The notes: generated by a model not told the origin, from the letters alone. A DNA stretch of 55,907 bases from Streptomyces sp. Isolate_45 (GCF_024721315.2 NZ_JANFAK020000045.1:1-55907), one strand, 5' to 3'. Numbered from the stretch's first letter, positions 17,428 through 25,206 are shown. Translations and numbers: made by a program.

Positions 17428-17985
17428 GTGCCGGACGACGTGGGGGGCAAGCCGTTCCCGGACGACGGGACCCCCGAAGACGATGCAGGCGACCGCGGAG
17501 GCGCGGAACAGGACTTCGCCTCCGTGGTGTTCGACGAGGCCTTCGTCCGGAGCGCCGAGATCCATGAACCGAGCGCCGCCGAGCGCCAGCGGGCCGCGGA
17601 CCGGGCCAGAGCCGAGGCCGAGGCCGCCCGCGTCGCCGGGGGCTGGAACGGCGACGACGACTACGGCTACGGCCACCCCGACGGCTCCGGGCTGGACGAC
17701 GACCCCGGCTGGGATCCCGACCACCACGGCTACGGATACGCCGAGGGCCCGTACGGCGCCTACGGCGGGAGCCTGCGCCCCTACCGCGGCCGGTCACCGT
17801 GGCTGCGCCCGGTCGCCTGGGTGCTCGCCTTCGTCATGGGGCTCGGCATGGTCGCCCTCGCCTTCAGCGCCGTTTACCGCAACGCCTCCGGCGAGGCGGA
17901 CCCCGCCCCGGCGCCCGCCAGTACCCCGCTCAGGGAAGTCGGCGACGTCGGCGCGTTTACGTACCCCGTGGTTCGCCAACCCTGA
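17428..17985 (+). CDS. Single-pass membrane protein, paralogue of the next gene
   Basis: A 185-residue protein of unknown function. The cytoplasmic N-terminus (about 125 residues) carries the SVVFDEAFVRSAE motif at residues 32-44, an Ala/Arg/Glu helix and a Gly/Asp/Tyr/His-rich stretch. One membrane helix follows (about 128-150) and a short outer tail of 35 residues. The next gene has the same SVVFDE-x-FVR-A motif before its own membrane helix, so the pair arose by duplication or shares a binding motif. GTG at 17428 is supported by a TACGCT -10 six nucleotides earlier. The S. coelicolor proteins at this position have, from memory, been linked to the spore-wall machinery; not verified here. 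Confidence 0.75.
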   Translation: MPDDVGGKPFPDDGTPEDDAGDRGGAEQDFASVVFDEAFVRSAEIHEPSAAERQRAADRARAEAEAARVAGGWNGDDDYGYGHPDGSGLDDDPGWDPDHHGYGYAEGPYGAYGGSLRPYRGRSPWLRPVAWVLAFVMGLGMVALAFSAVYRNASGEADPAPAPASTPLREVGDVGAFTYPVVRQP

Positions 17986-18053
17986 AGGTACGACCCCGCT
18001 TGCGGTAACCGGAGACGGGGGCTTCTCTGAAGCGGGGACAGCGGGGAGAAGCG

Positions 18054-19274
18054 ATGGCCGTTCCAGGAGATCCACCAGGCGGCACCCCCGACGGCATCGG
18101 CGGGGGCGATGACGAACTGCGCCCGGACGAGTACCGGTCGGTGGTGTTCGACGAGGACTTCGTCCGCGCTGCCCGGCTCCAGGAGTACTCCGCGGAAGAA
18201 CGCATGGGCGAGCACGCCCGAGCCGTCCGCAGCCGCTCCCTCTGGTCGTCCGGCGGAGCCTCCTCCACGCCGGGGACGGGCACCCCGGGCCGCGGCGCCC
18301 GCCAGGGCATGCTCCTCGTGCTGCTCATCGCCACCGCCTTCGCGGTGGCCGTCTACATGGGCCTGCGCAACCCGTACGTCCCGCCTCCCGGCGGCACCGC
18401 CGAGCCGCTCAGCAGCGTCGTCGTCCCCCTCGCCCCGGCCGAGCGGGTCCCCGGCGGGAAACCCGTCGACCTGTACGAGAGGAGCCGGGCGGCCGACTAC
18501 CGGGTCGGCGCGGCCGGGATCACCCTCCCGGCCCTGCGCCGCACCCACCACTTCACCGAGGGCCAGGTCGTCGCCGCGCTGTCCATCGCCAAGGACTACC
18601 TGGTGCAGTCCTCGCTGGACCCCGACGTGCTGTCCGGGACGGCCTCACGGCCCGTCCGGGTCCTGCTCGACCCCGGCCAGCTCACCCAGTTCGACCAGAG
18701 CATGACCGCGCCCTCCGGGGACGGCAGGCACGCCGCCACCGGCTGGCTCGTCCGCTTCGACCCCGCCGTCGTGCTCGTCGCCGACACCAGGGTCCGGGTC
18801 AGCGGCACCCTCGCCTTCCGGGAGCTGAACCCGGAGGTCCTGGAAGTGACCACCGACCACACTTTCGTGTACGCCGTCCGCCCGGTGGGCGGCCCGGCGG
18901 CCACCGCCGACGGGGCCTCGCTCTTCACCGTCCGGCGCGAACTGCGGATGCGCTTCGACAGGGAGGACCTCACGGCCCGCCGGACCGAGGTGACCTCCGC
19001 CTACGTGATGGCGGGCCCGCAGGACTGCGCCAGCGACCCCGCGGCGGGCTTCCGCCCGCTGACGGCAGGGTCGGAGCCCACCACGGTCGGCCCGCCCGCG
19101 ACCGATCCCTGGACCGACGGCCGACCCCGGCGCACAGCCGGGCTGTGCGGCGTCCTCGCCCCGGGCGGAACGCCCACGGCGCAGCCGCCGCCCGTGACGC
19201 GGACCGTCGGGCCCTCCGGCGCCACGCCGGGGACCGCGGCCCCCGTCAGCCCCGCTCCGGCCCCGGCCGGGTAG
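18054..19274 (+). CDS. Single-pass membrane protein with large extracytoplasmic domain
   Basis: A 406-residue protein of unknown function, paralogous at its N-terminus to the preceding gene. Residues 29-40 read SVVFDEDFVRAA; a Ser/Gly/Pro linker leads to one membrane helix at about 84-103 (MLLVLLIATAFAVAVYMGL). The outer domain of about 250 residues contains RRTHHFTEGQVVAALSIAKDYL and a beta-rich middle, and ends in a Pro/Thr-rich tail. ATG at 18054 follows GGGGAGAAG. The 3' end overlaps that of the convergent protease gene by 29 bp. The layout suggests an envelope sensor or scaffold, which is inference. Confidence 0.8.
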   Translation: MAVPGDPPGGTPDGIGGGDDELRPDEYRSVVFDEDFVRAARLQEYSAEERMGEHARAVRSRSLWSSGGASSTPGTGTPGRGARQGMLLVLLIATAFAVAVYMGLRNPYVPPPGGTAEPLSSVVVPLAPAERVPGGKPVDLYERSRAADYRVGAAGITLPALRRTHHFTEGQVVAALSIAKDYLVQSSLDPDVLSGTASRPVRVLLDPGQLTQFDQSMTAPSGDGRHAATGWLVRFDPAVVLVADTRVRVSGTLAFRELNPEVLEVTTDHTFVYAVRPVGGPAATADGASLFTVRRELRMRFDREDLTARRTEVTSAYVMAGPQDCASDPAAGFRPLTAGSEPTTVGPPATDPWTDGRPRRTAGLCGVLAPGGTPTAQPPPVTRTVGPSGATPGTAAPVSPAPAPAG

Positions 19275-20349
19275 TGCCCTTGCCCTCGGAACCGCCGTCG
19301 CCGGCGGCCCCCGTACCCGAACCCGCGCCCGCCCCGGTGAACCGGTCCCGGAGCTTCCCGCCCAGGTCACCCGCGCCGCCCGCGATGTCGCCGACCAGCT
19401 TCATCAACGGATCCTTGCTGGTGCGCACCGTGTCCGCGTAGTGCGAGGCCGACTGGCGGAACGAGTCGGTCACCGAGGTGTCCTTGTCCTCCTCGCGCCG
19501 CGGGTAGTGGCCGTCCATGATCCGCTGGTAGTCCCGGTGCTGGGACCACTTCTTCAGCTCGGCCGCCCGCACGGTGGTGAAGGGGTGGGTGCGCGGCAGC
19601 ACGTTGAGGATCTTCAGCACGGAGTCGCGCAGGTCCCCGCTCTTCTCGTACTCGTCCGCCTGCTCCAGGAACGCGTCGACGTTCATCTCGTGGAGGTGGT
19701 TGCCGCCGGCGATCTTCATCAGGCCGCGCATCGAGGCGTTCAGGTCCTGGCCCACCAGCAGACCGGCCCGGTCCGCGGACAGCTCCGACTTGCGGAACCA
19801 CTCGCGCAGCGCGGTGACCAGCGCCATGATCGCCACGTTGCCCAGCGGGATCCACGCGACCTTCAGCGCCAGCCCCGTCAGGAACAGCAGGATCGTGCGG
19901 TACACGGAGTGCCCGGACAGCGCGTGACCCACCTCGTGGCCCACCACCGCCCGCATCTCCTCCTCGTCGAGCAGCTCCACGAGCCCCGTCGTCACCACGA
20001 TGATCGGCTCGTCCAGCCCGATGCACATGGCGTTCGGCTTCGGGTCCTGCTGGACGTACATCTGCGGGACCTTCTCCAGGTCCAGGATGTAACACGCGTC
20101 GCGCAACATCCCGTGCAGGTGCGGGAACTGCGTCTCGCCGACCCGCACCGATTCCGACAGGAAGAGCAGCCGCAGGCTGCGCTCCGGAAGGAGCCCGCTC
20201 AGGGTCTTGAACACGGTGTCGAAGCCGCTCAGCTTGCGCAGCGCCACCAGCGCGGAACGGTCCGCCGGGTGCTCGTACGCCCGTGAGGAGATTCCGGGGA
20301 ACCTCCTGCGATTGCGTGCCGGTGCCTTCTCGAAACCGGTGTCCGTCAT
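19246..20349 (-). CDS. M48 family zinc metalloprotease
   Basis: Membrane-associated peptidase of the HtpX/Ste24 type. The 367-residue product has the zinc-binding HEVGH in AVVGHEVGHALSGHS near residue 144, a hydrophobic region after it (ILLFLTGLALKVAWIPLGNVAIMALV) and the third ligand region RKSELSADRAGLL. The C-terminal 70 residues are Gly-rich and disordered. ATG at 20349 has GGGGGAGG about 4 nt upstream; the longer frame to 20532 crosses the divergent gene start and has no family similarity. It converges with the 406-residue membrane protein gene, sharing 29 bp at the 3' ends. Confidence 0.9.
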   Translation of the reverse strand: MTDTGFEKAPARNRRRFPGISSRAYEHPADRSALVALRKLSGFDTVFKTLSGLLPERSLRLLFLSESVRVGETQFPHLHGMLRDACYILDLEKVPQMYVQQDPKPNAMCIGLDEPIIVVTTGLVELLDEEEMRAVVGHEVGHALSGHSVYRTILLFLTGLALKVAWIPLGNVAIMALVTALREWFRKSELSADRAGLLVGQDLNASMRGLMKIAGGNHLHEMNVDAFLEQADEYEKSGDLRDSVLKILNVLPRTHPFTTVRAAELKKWSQHRDYQRIMDGHYPRREEDKDTSVTDSFRQSASHYADTVRTSKDPLMKLVGDIAGGAGDLGGKLRDRFTGAGAGSGTGAAGDGGSEGKGTTRPGPERG

Positions 20350-20489
20350 TGCGCCTCCCCCTGGATCGGCCTGTGTCGTGTGGTGTCCATCCTCCCCAAC
20401 GACTGAGTCGGCGTGAGCGTGCCCAGGGGCCCCGCATACGATGTGAGCGAAGTCTCCGCACGCTCCCCGACTCGATAGGTATCTGCCTG

Positions 20490-20654
20490 ATGAGCCTCTC
20501 CACCACCACTCACAACATGGTCGTTCTCGCATCGGGGGGCGCCGAGCACGGCGGCAACCACGACAGCCTGAACCCCTACCTCACCGGTGGCGCTGCGTTC
20601 GTCATCCTGATGCTGATGCTCTGGGTGACCACGCGCCTGAACCGCGACCGCTAA
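20490..20654 (+). CDS. Small single-pass membrane protein
   Basis: A 54-residue protein: a polar N-terminus with GGAEHGGNHDSLNPYLTGG, one membrane helix at about 34-48 (AAFVILMLMLWVTT) and a basic end RLNRDR. The positively charged tail suggests a cytoplasmic C-terminus. ATG at 20490 is the only sensible start that puts the helix at a natural position; a weak TACGAT -10-like element lies at 20437. It is 43 nt upstream of nadD. Its function is unknown; small proteins like this are easily missed in annotation. Confidence 0.7.
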   Translation: MSLSTTTHNMVVLASGGAEHGGNHDSLNPYLTGGAAFVILMLMLWVTTRLNRDR

Positions 20655-20697
20655 GCCCCTCCGTGGACGCGGCACCGGGCCAGTAGGCTCTGCGCTC

Positions 20698-21315
20698 ATG
20701 GGAGAGCAGGAAATGCCTACCGGCCCGGTCAAGCGCCGGCTCGGCGTGATGGGCGGGACATTCGACCCGATCCACCACGGCCACCTCGTGGCCGCCAGCG
20801 AAGTCGCCGCGCTGTTCCACCTCGACGAGGTGATGTTCGTACCGACCGGTGAGCCGTGGCAGAAGTCGCAGCGGGCCGTGTCCCCCGCCGAGGACCGGTA
20901 CCTCATGACGGTGATCGCCACGGCCTCGAACCCCCAGTTCTCGGTGAGCCGCATCGACATCGACCGCGGCGGCCCGACGTACACCATCGACACCCTGCGG
21001 GACCTGAGCGCGCTCAACGACGACGCCGACCTGTTCTTCATCACCGGCGCCGACGCCCTCGCCCAGATCCTGACCTGGCGGAACGCCGAGGAACTCTTCT
21101 CCCTCGCGCACTTCATCGGAGTGACCCGCCCCGGCCACGTGCTCACCGACGACGGACTGCCCGAGGGCGGCGTCTCCCTCGTCGAGGTCCCCGCGCTGGC
21201 CATCTCCTCCACGGACTGCCGAGCCCGGGTCGCCCAGGGCGATCCGGTCTGGTATCTCGTTCCCGACGGTGTGGTGCGCTACATCGACAAGCGTGAGCTG
21301 TACCGGGGAGCCTGA
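20698..21315 (+). CDS. nadD: Nicotinate-nucleotide adenylyltransferase
   Basis: Adenylylates nicotinate mononucleotide in NAD synthesis. The 205-residue product has the nucleotidyltransferase motif GVMGGTFDPIHHGHL and the C-terminal AISSTDCRARVAQG (ISSTxxR). ATG at 20698 has TAGGCT at 20684 and may be leaderless; ATG at 20713 preceded by GGAGAGCAGGAA is an alternative that loses five residues. The order nadD, LCP-like gene, rsfS, histidine phosphatase is typical of Streptomyces. Confidence 0.96.
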   Translation: MGEQEMPTGPVKRRLGVMGGTFDPIHHGHLVAASEVAALFHLDEVMFVPTGEPWQKSQRAVSPAEDRYLMTVIATASNPQFSVSRIDIDRGGPTYTIDTLRDLSALNDDADLFFITGADALAQILTWRNAEELFSLAHFIGVTRPGHVLTDDGLPEGGVSLVEVPALAISSTDCRARVAQGDPVWYLVPDGVVRYIDKRELYRGA

Positions 21316-21339
21316 GCTTCCGGAAGAGAGGGGCCCGCG

Positions 21340-23052
21340 GTGAACGACCCACAGGATCCGTACGACCCGTACGCCGCCCAGGAACAGCGGCTCATCGGCT
21401 ACGACCCGTACGGCAGGCCCGTGTACGGCCCGGTCGCCGCGCGGCCCGCCCCGCCCCCCGCCGCCCCTCCTCCGTACGCGTACGAACAGCAGCAGTACCA
21501 GCAGGAGCAGTACCACCAACAGCAACAGCAGTACCAGCAGCCGTACGGGCAGCAGCAGTACCAGCAGCCCCCCTACGAGCAGCCCCACGACCCCGGGTAC
21601 GACACCCGGCAGGCGCAGCAGTGGATCCCGCAGCAGACCGCCCCCGAACCGGCGTACCAGCCCCCGTACCAGCCCCCGTACCCGCCCCAGGAACAGCCGC
21701 GGCCGCAGCAGCGGTACGAGGGGGCCGCGCAACCGCCCCCGCAGGTCCCCGAGCCGCGCCGCGAGCCGGCCGGCGCCCCGGCCCCCGGCACGGACCACGG
21801 CACGGGGCAGTTCGCCTTCGTCGACCAGCCGGACGAGGACTCCGAGGACGTCATCGACTGGCTCGCCTTCACCGAGAGCCGCACCGAGCGCCGCGAGGAG
21901 GCCCGCCGCAGGGGCCGCAACCGCGGGGTCGCGCTGATCGTCGTCCTGTCCCTGTTCGTCGTCGGCGGTGCCGGCTACCTCTGGTACGCGGACCGGCTGC
22001 CCTTCCTCGACGGCCCGGACGGGCAGCGCAACACCGCGGCGGCCACCGGCGAGCAGAAGCGCGACATCATCGTCGTCCACCTGCACAACACCAAGCGCGG
22101 CGGCACTTCCACCGCCCTCCTCGTGGACAACGTCACCACCCGCCGGGGCGCCACCGTCCTGCTGCCCAACACCCTCGGCGTCACGCAGCAGGACGGCACC
22201 CCGGCGGCCCTCGGGAAGACCGTCGAGGAGGGCGCCCTCGGCACCCGCGAATCCCTCGACACGGTCCTCGGCACCCGCATCGGCGGGACCTGGCGCCTGG
22301 ACACGCCCTTCCTGGAGCGCCTCGTCGAGCTGGTCGGCGGCATCGAGACGGACACCGACACCGCGGTCCCGGCCGACGAGCAGGCCAGGACGCCGGCGGT
22401 CGCGCAGGGACCGAGGCAGAGCCTCACCGGGGCGATGGCCGTCGCGTACGCCACCCACCGAGGCCCCGGTGAACCGGAGGCCAAACAGCTGGAGCGCACC
22501 GGCCGGGTGCTCCACGCCGTCCTGCGCAAGATCCCCGGCGACCCGAAGTCGGCCGCGACGACCGTGGAGAGCATGGGCCAGATCCTCGACCCCGGACTCG
22601 ACTCGCAGAACCTGGGCGCGCTCCTGTCGCGGATCGGCGAGCACGCCAAGGTGGGCGCGTACCGCACCGAGATCCTCGCGGTGAAGCCCGACGGCGGCCT
22701 CACCGACGAGGCGAACAAGAAGGTCGTCAAGGAAGTCCTCGGCGGTTCCTTCACCGCGGCCCAGCCGGGCGCCGCCCCACGGGTCGGCCTCAAGGACGCC
22801 ACGGGCGACGAACGGACCGGGACCGCGGCCAAGGCGGCCCTGCTCAACGGCGGCTACGCGTTCGTGGACGGCGGGAAGGCCGACAGGACCGACGCCACCT
22901 CGCGGATCACCTACCAGGACGACGCGCAGCGGGATCGGGCGATCGAGGTCGCCAAGACGCTCGGACTGCCGGAAACGGCCGTGAGGAAGGCGGAGAACGC
23001 GGTGAACGCGGACGTCGTGGTGACCCTGGGCAAGGACTACAAGGCGTCCTGA
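21340..23052 (+). CDS. LCP-like (LytR-CpsA-Psr) membrane protein with LytR_C domain
   Basis: A 570-residue envelope protein. Residues 1 to about 160 are a cytoplasmic Pro/Gln/Tyr-rich tail with many QQYQQ repeats; one membrane helix spans about 197-217. The outer part has an LCP-like domain (about 245-430) and a C-terminal LytR_C domain (about 480-565). LCP enzymes attach teichoic acids and related polymers to peptidoglycan. Here the usual catalytic Arg/Asp signatures are not recognisable: RGGTS and LLPNT stand where R-D and PRD are expected. GTG at 21340 follows GGAAGAGAGGGG. By position it matches the S. coelicolor protein named PdtA, reported to act in wall glycopolymer attachment (from memory). 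Confidence 0.82.
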   Translation: MNDPQDPYDPYAAQEQRLIGYDPYGRPVYGPVAARPAPPPAAPPPYAYEQQQYQQEQYHQQQQQYQQPYGQQQYQQPPYEQPHDPGYDTRQAQQWIPQQTAPEPAYQPPYQPPYPPQEQPRPQQRYEGAAQPPPQVPEPRREPAGAPAPGTDHGTGQFAFVDQPDEDSEDVIDWLAFTESRTERREEARRRGRNRGVALIVVLSLFVVGGAGYLWYADRLPFLDGPDGQRNTAAATGEQKRDIIVVHLHNTKRGGTSTALLVDNVTTRRGATVLLPNTLGVTQQDGTPAALGKTVEEGALGTRESLDTVLGTRIGGTWRLDTPFLERLVELVGGIETDTDTAVPADEQARTPAVAQGPRQSLTGAMAVAYATHRGPGEPEAKQLERTGRVLHAVLRKIPGDPKSAATTVESMGQILDPGLDSQNLGALLSRIGEHAKVGAYRTEILAVKPDGGLTDEANKKVVKEVLGGSFTAAQPGAAPRVGLKDATGDERTGTAAKAALLNGGYAFVDGGKADRTDATSRITYQDDAQRDRAIEVAKTLGLPETAVRKAENAVNADVVVTLGKDYKAS

Positions 23053-23181
23053 GAGGTCCCAGGCCCCTGCGGAACGGCCCTGAGCTGGGCTTCCGTCCGC
23101 GCGGAACGTTCTGCGCGGGCGGGGTCGGCGGTACATGAGACCCTTGTAAGGATCTGCCCGTCAACCCGAAAGCATGGCCAC

Positions 23182-23628
23182 GTGACCGCCACGGACCGCT
23201 CCATCGAGCTCATCACCGCCGCCGCCCAGGCCGCGGCCGACCGGCTCGCGCACGACATCATCGCGTACGACGTCAGCGACGTGCTGTCGATCACCGACGC
23301 CTTCCTCCTCGCTTCCGCGCCCAACGACCGCCAGGTCAAGTCGATCGTGGACGAGATCGAGGAGCAGCTCCTCAAGAAGCTCGGCGCCAAGCCGGTGCGC
23401 CGCGAGGGTGACCGCGACGCCCGCTGGATCCTGCTCGACTACGTCGACATCGTCGTCCACGTCCAGCACAGCGAGGAGCGCGTCTTCTACGCGCTGGAGC
23501 GCCTGTGGAAGGACTGCCCCGAGATCGAGCTCCCCGAGGACGCCAAGCTCACCATCGGCAAGGCCGAGGAGCACGCCAAGCTGCGCGAGGCGGCGGGCGA
23601 CGACGAACTGGACGGTGATCTGTTCTGA
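23182..23628 (+). CDS. rsfS: Ribosomal silencing factor RsfS
   Basis: Binds L14 on the large subunit and blocks subunit joining when nutrients are scarce. The 148-residue Iojap-family protein has DVLSITDAFLLASAPNDRQVKSIVDEIEE split by helices, then RREGDRDARWILLDYVDIVVHV and YALERLWKD, all diagnostic. GTG at 23182 gives the family length. An AAGGAT element at 23148 may be part of its promoter. Its TGA overlaps the CTG start proposed for the histidine phosphatase, so the two are translationally coupled. Confidence 0.95.
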   Translation: MTATDRSIELITAAAQAAADRLAHDIIAYDVSDVLSITDAFLLASAPNDRQVKSIVDEIEEQLLKKLGAKPVRREGDRDARWILLDYVDIVVHVQHSEERVFYALERLWKDCPEIELPEDAKLTIGKAEEHAKLREAAGDDELDGDLF

Positions 23629-24281
23629 GCACCAGCAAAACGGGCACGACCAGCAGGAAGATCGTCCTCTGGCGGCACGGCCAGACCTCGTGGAACCTGG
23701 AACGACGTTTCCAGGGCTCCACGGACATAGAGCTGACCGAGACGGGTGTGGCGCAGGCGCGCCGCGCCGCTCGGCTGCTCGCCTCGCTGCGGCCGGACGC
23801 CATCGTGGCCTCCGACCTCCGGCGGGCCGCGGACACGGCCTCCGAGCTGGCCGCCGTCACGGGCCTGCCCGTCCAGCACGACGAGGCGCTGCGCGAGACC
23901 TACGCCGGCGAGTGGCAGGGCCTCACCCACGACGAGATCCTCGCGAAGTACGGCGAGCAGTACGCCGCCTGGAAGCGCGGCGAGCCGGTCCGCCGCGGCG
24001 GCGGTGAACTGGAGACCGAGGTCGCCGACCGCGCCGCGCCGGTGGTGCTGCGCCACGCCGACGCGCTGCCCGAGGGCGGCACCCTCGTGGTCGTCAGCCA
24101 CGGCGGCACCATCCGTACGACGATCGGCCGCCTGCTCGGCCTGGAGGCGTACTACTGGGAGGGTCTCGGCGGGCTCTCCAACTGCTGTTGGTCCGTCCTC
24201 GGCGAAGGCGCGCGGGGCTGGCGACTGATGGAGCACAACGCCGGCACGCTGCCGGAACCGGTGCTCGGCGACGACGACTGA
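23625..24281 (+). CDS. Histidine phosphatase family protein, probable CTG start
   Basis: Phosphoglycerate-mutase-like hydrolase of 218 residues with an unassigned substrate. It has the catalytic RHG in IVLWRHGQTSWNLE (residues 13-26), the second arginine region SDLRRAADTA, the proton donor in RETYAGEWQG, and the second histidine in VVVSHGGTIRT. The frame is closed by TGA at 23616. Between that stop and the RHG codons there is no ATG, GTG or TTG. The only near-cognate start is CTG at 23625, which overlaps the rsfS stop as CTGA in the way ATGA overlaps usually do. The next GTG at 23745 would remove the catalytic histidine. Confidence 0.85.
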   Translation: MSTSKTGTTSRKIVLWRHGQTSWNLERRFQGSTDIELTETGVAQARRAARLLASLRPDAIVASDLRRAADTASELAAVTGLPVQHDEALRETYAGEWQGLTHDEILAKYGEQYAAWKRGEPVRRGGGELETEVADRAAPVVLRHADALPEGGTLVVVSHGGTIRTTIGRLLGLEAYYWEGLGGLSNCCWSVLGEGARGWRLMEHNAGTLPEPVLGDDD

Positions 24282-24331
24282 GCCCGCGCGGAGCCCGGCC
24301 TGACGCGTCGGAACGGGCCTCCCACCCGGAT

Positions 24332-24361
24332 TTCACTTTCCGGCTGGTCACAGGCTAGAGT
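24332..24361 (+). promoter_or_regulatory. Promoter of the first tRNA-Ala gene
   Basis: TTCACT at 24332 and TAGAGT at 24356 are separated by 18 bp, placing the start about 50 nt before the mature tRNA. Confidence 0.6.
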
Positions 24362-24414
24362 TCTTCTTGTTCGCAGCGAAGAACACCGGAAACGGGGGGA
24401 ACGCGGCGGAGAGC

Positions 24415-24487
24415 GGGGCTATAGCTCAGTTGGTAGAGCGCCTGCATGGCATGCAGGAGGTCTGGAGTTCAATTCTCCATAGCTCCA
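24415..24487 (+). tRNA. tRNA-Ala (anticodon GGC), copy 1
   Basis: The 73 nt fold into a complete cloverleaf: acceptor GGGGCTA with TAGCTCC, D stem GCTC/GAGC, anticodon stem CCTGC/GCAGG with loop ATGGCAT giving GGC, and T stem TGGAG/CTCCA. It reads codon GCC, the commonest alanine codon in this genome. The 3' CCA is not encoded. A GC-rich hairpin follows at once. Confidence 0.97.
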
Positions 24488-24492
24488 CAATC

Positions 24493-24526
24493 AGGATCCC
24501 GTCCCCAACAGGGGGCGGGATCCTTG
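24493..24526 (+). terminator. Terminator after tRNA-Ala copy 1
   Basis: An AGGATCCCG/CGGGATCCT stem extended by CCCC/GGGG lies 5 nt after the tRNA and is followed by a T-rich run (TTTGTTCCTTTT), a classical intrinsic terminator. Confidence 0.85.
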
Positions 24527-24630
24527 CGTTTGTTCCTTTTGCGACGGCTGCCCCCGCCGGCACCGGCATGGCAGAATCGGACGGCCGGAGGGGGTCACGA
24601 CGGCCCGACGCGGGAGGGAGTCGCTGACGG

Positions 24631-24864
24631 ATGGGTGCACACCGGCGGCGGTGCGACTGGTGCGACAACGGCACGCCGATCGTGCGGGACATGGAGCCGG
24701 TCAACCCCGACTACCAGTACTGGTGCGAGGAATGCGCGCGGGCGCTGATCATAAAAGGCGACCCGATCGAGACGTACCGGGAGCTCGAAGGGGAGCCGAT
24801 CTACGGCCGGCTGCTCGACGAGCACTGCACGTTGAAGCGGTTCTACCAGTTCGCCAGAGCCTGA
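24631..24864 (+). CDS. Small zinc-ribbon-like protein
   Basis: A 77-residue protein with two CxxC knuckles, CDWC at residues 8-11 and CEEC at about 32-35, separated by 20 residues, which suggests a single zinc ribbon. The second half (KGDPIETYRELEGEPIYGRLLDEH) is acidic. ATG at 24631 follows GGGAGGGAG with a long spacing. It stands alone between two identical tRNA-Ala genes. It is probably a conserved actinobacterial family of unknown function; nothing in the sequence shows a partner. Confidence 0.75.
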   Translation: MGAHRRRCDWCDNGTPIVRDMEPVNPDYQYWCEECARALIIKGDPIETYRELEGEPIYGRLLDEHCTLKRFYQFARA

Positions 24865-24914
24865 CGAGCCCGACGAGAGGGTAGCGAGAAGACGGCGATA
24901 CACCCCAAAACGGA

Positions 24915-24959
24915 CATGGCCCGTGGTCGGCGGAAACCGATTTTTGGACCAGGGCCATG
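24915..24959. promoter_or_regulatory. Inverted repeat overlapping the tRNA-Ala 2 promoter
   Basis: A 13-bp arm pair with one bulged G (24915-24928 with 24947-24959) encloses an AT-rich centre. The right arm covers the -35 of the following promoter. It could terminate the zinc-ribbon gene or act as an operator. Confidence 0.55.
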
Positions 24960-24971
24960 ACCGTGTAATGT
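24944..24971 (+). promoter_or_regulatory. Promoter of the second tRNA-Ala gene
   Basis: TTGGAC at 24944 and TAATGT at 24966 are separated by 16 bp. Transcription would start roughly 50 nt before the tRNA. Confidence 0.6.
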
Positions 24972-25026
24972 TTGGGACGTCGCCAAGGGGAACCGGCAAG
25001 GGAAACCGAAGCGGCAAGCAGGGCAA

Positions 25027-25099
25027 GGGGCTATAGCTCAGTTGGTAGAGCGCCTGCATGGCATGCAGGAGGTCTGGAGTTCAATTCTCCATAGCTCCA
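25027..25099 (+). tRNA. tRNA-Ala (anticodon GGC), copy 2
   Basis: Identical over all 73 nt to the copy at 24415-24487, with the same cloverleaf and GGC anticodon and no encoded CCA. Its own promoter and terminator show that it is an independent transcription unit. Confidence 0.97.
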
Positions 25100-25105
25100 C
25101 AGTGA

Positions 25106-25142
25106 AGAAGCGGGCCACCCGGATCGGGTGGCCCGCTTCTCG
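25106..25142 (+). terminator. Terminator after tRNA-Ala copy 2
   Basis: A long stem (GAAGCGGGCCACCCG with CGGGTGGCCCGCTTC) around a GAT-containing loop begins a few bases after the tRNA. Confidence 0.85.
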
Positions 25143-25206
25143 TTGTGTCCGCTTCCGGCAGTGCCCGCCGCTCGGAACGGCAGAGCGGCCGCGGGGGCCG
25201 CTGCGG

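Noticed and set aside
24415..25099. tRNA genes as attachment sites of an integrated element
   Set aside because: No integrase, excisionase or plasmid genes between or beside the copies; each tRNA is complete with its own promoter and terminator.
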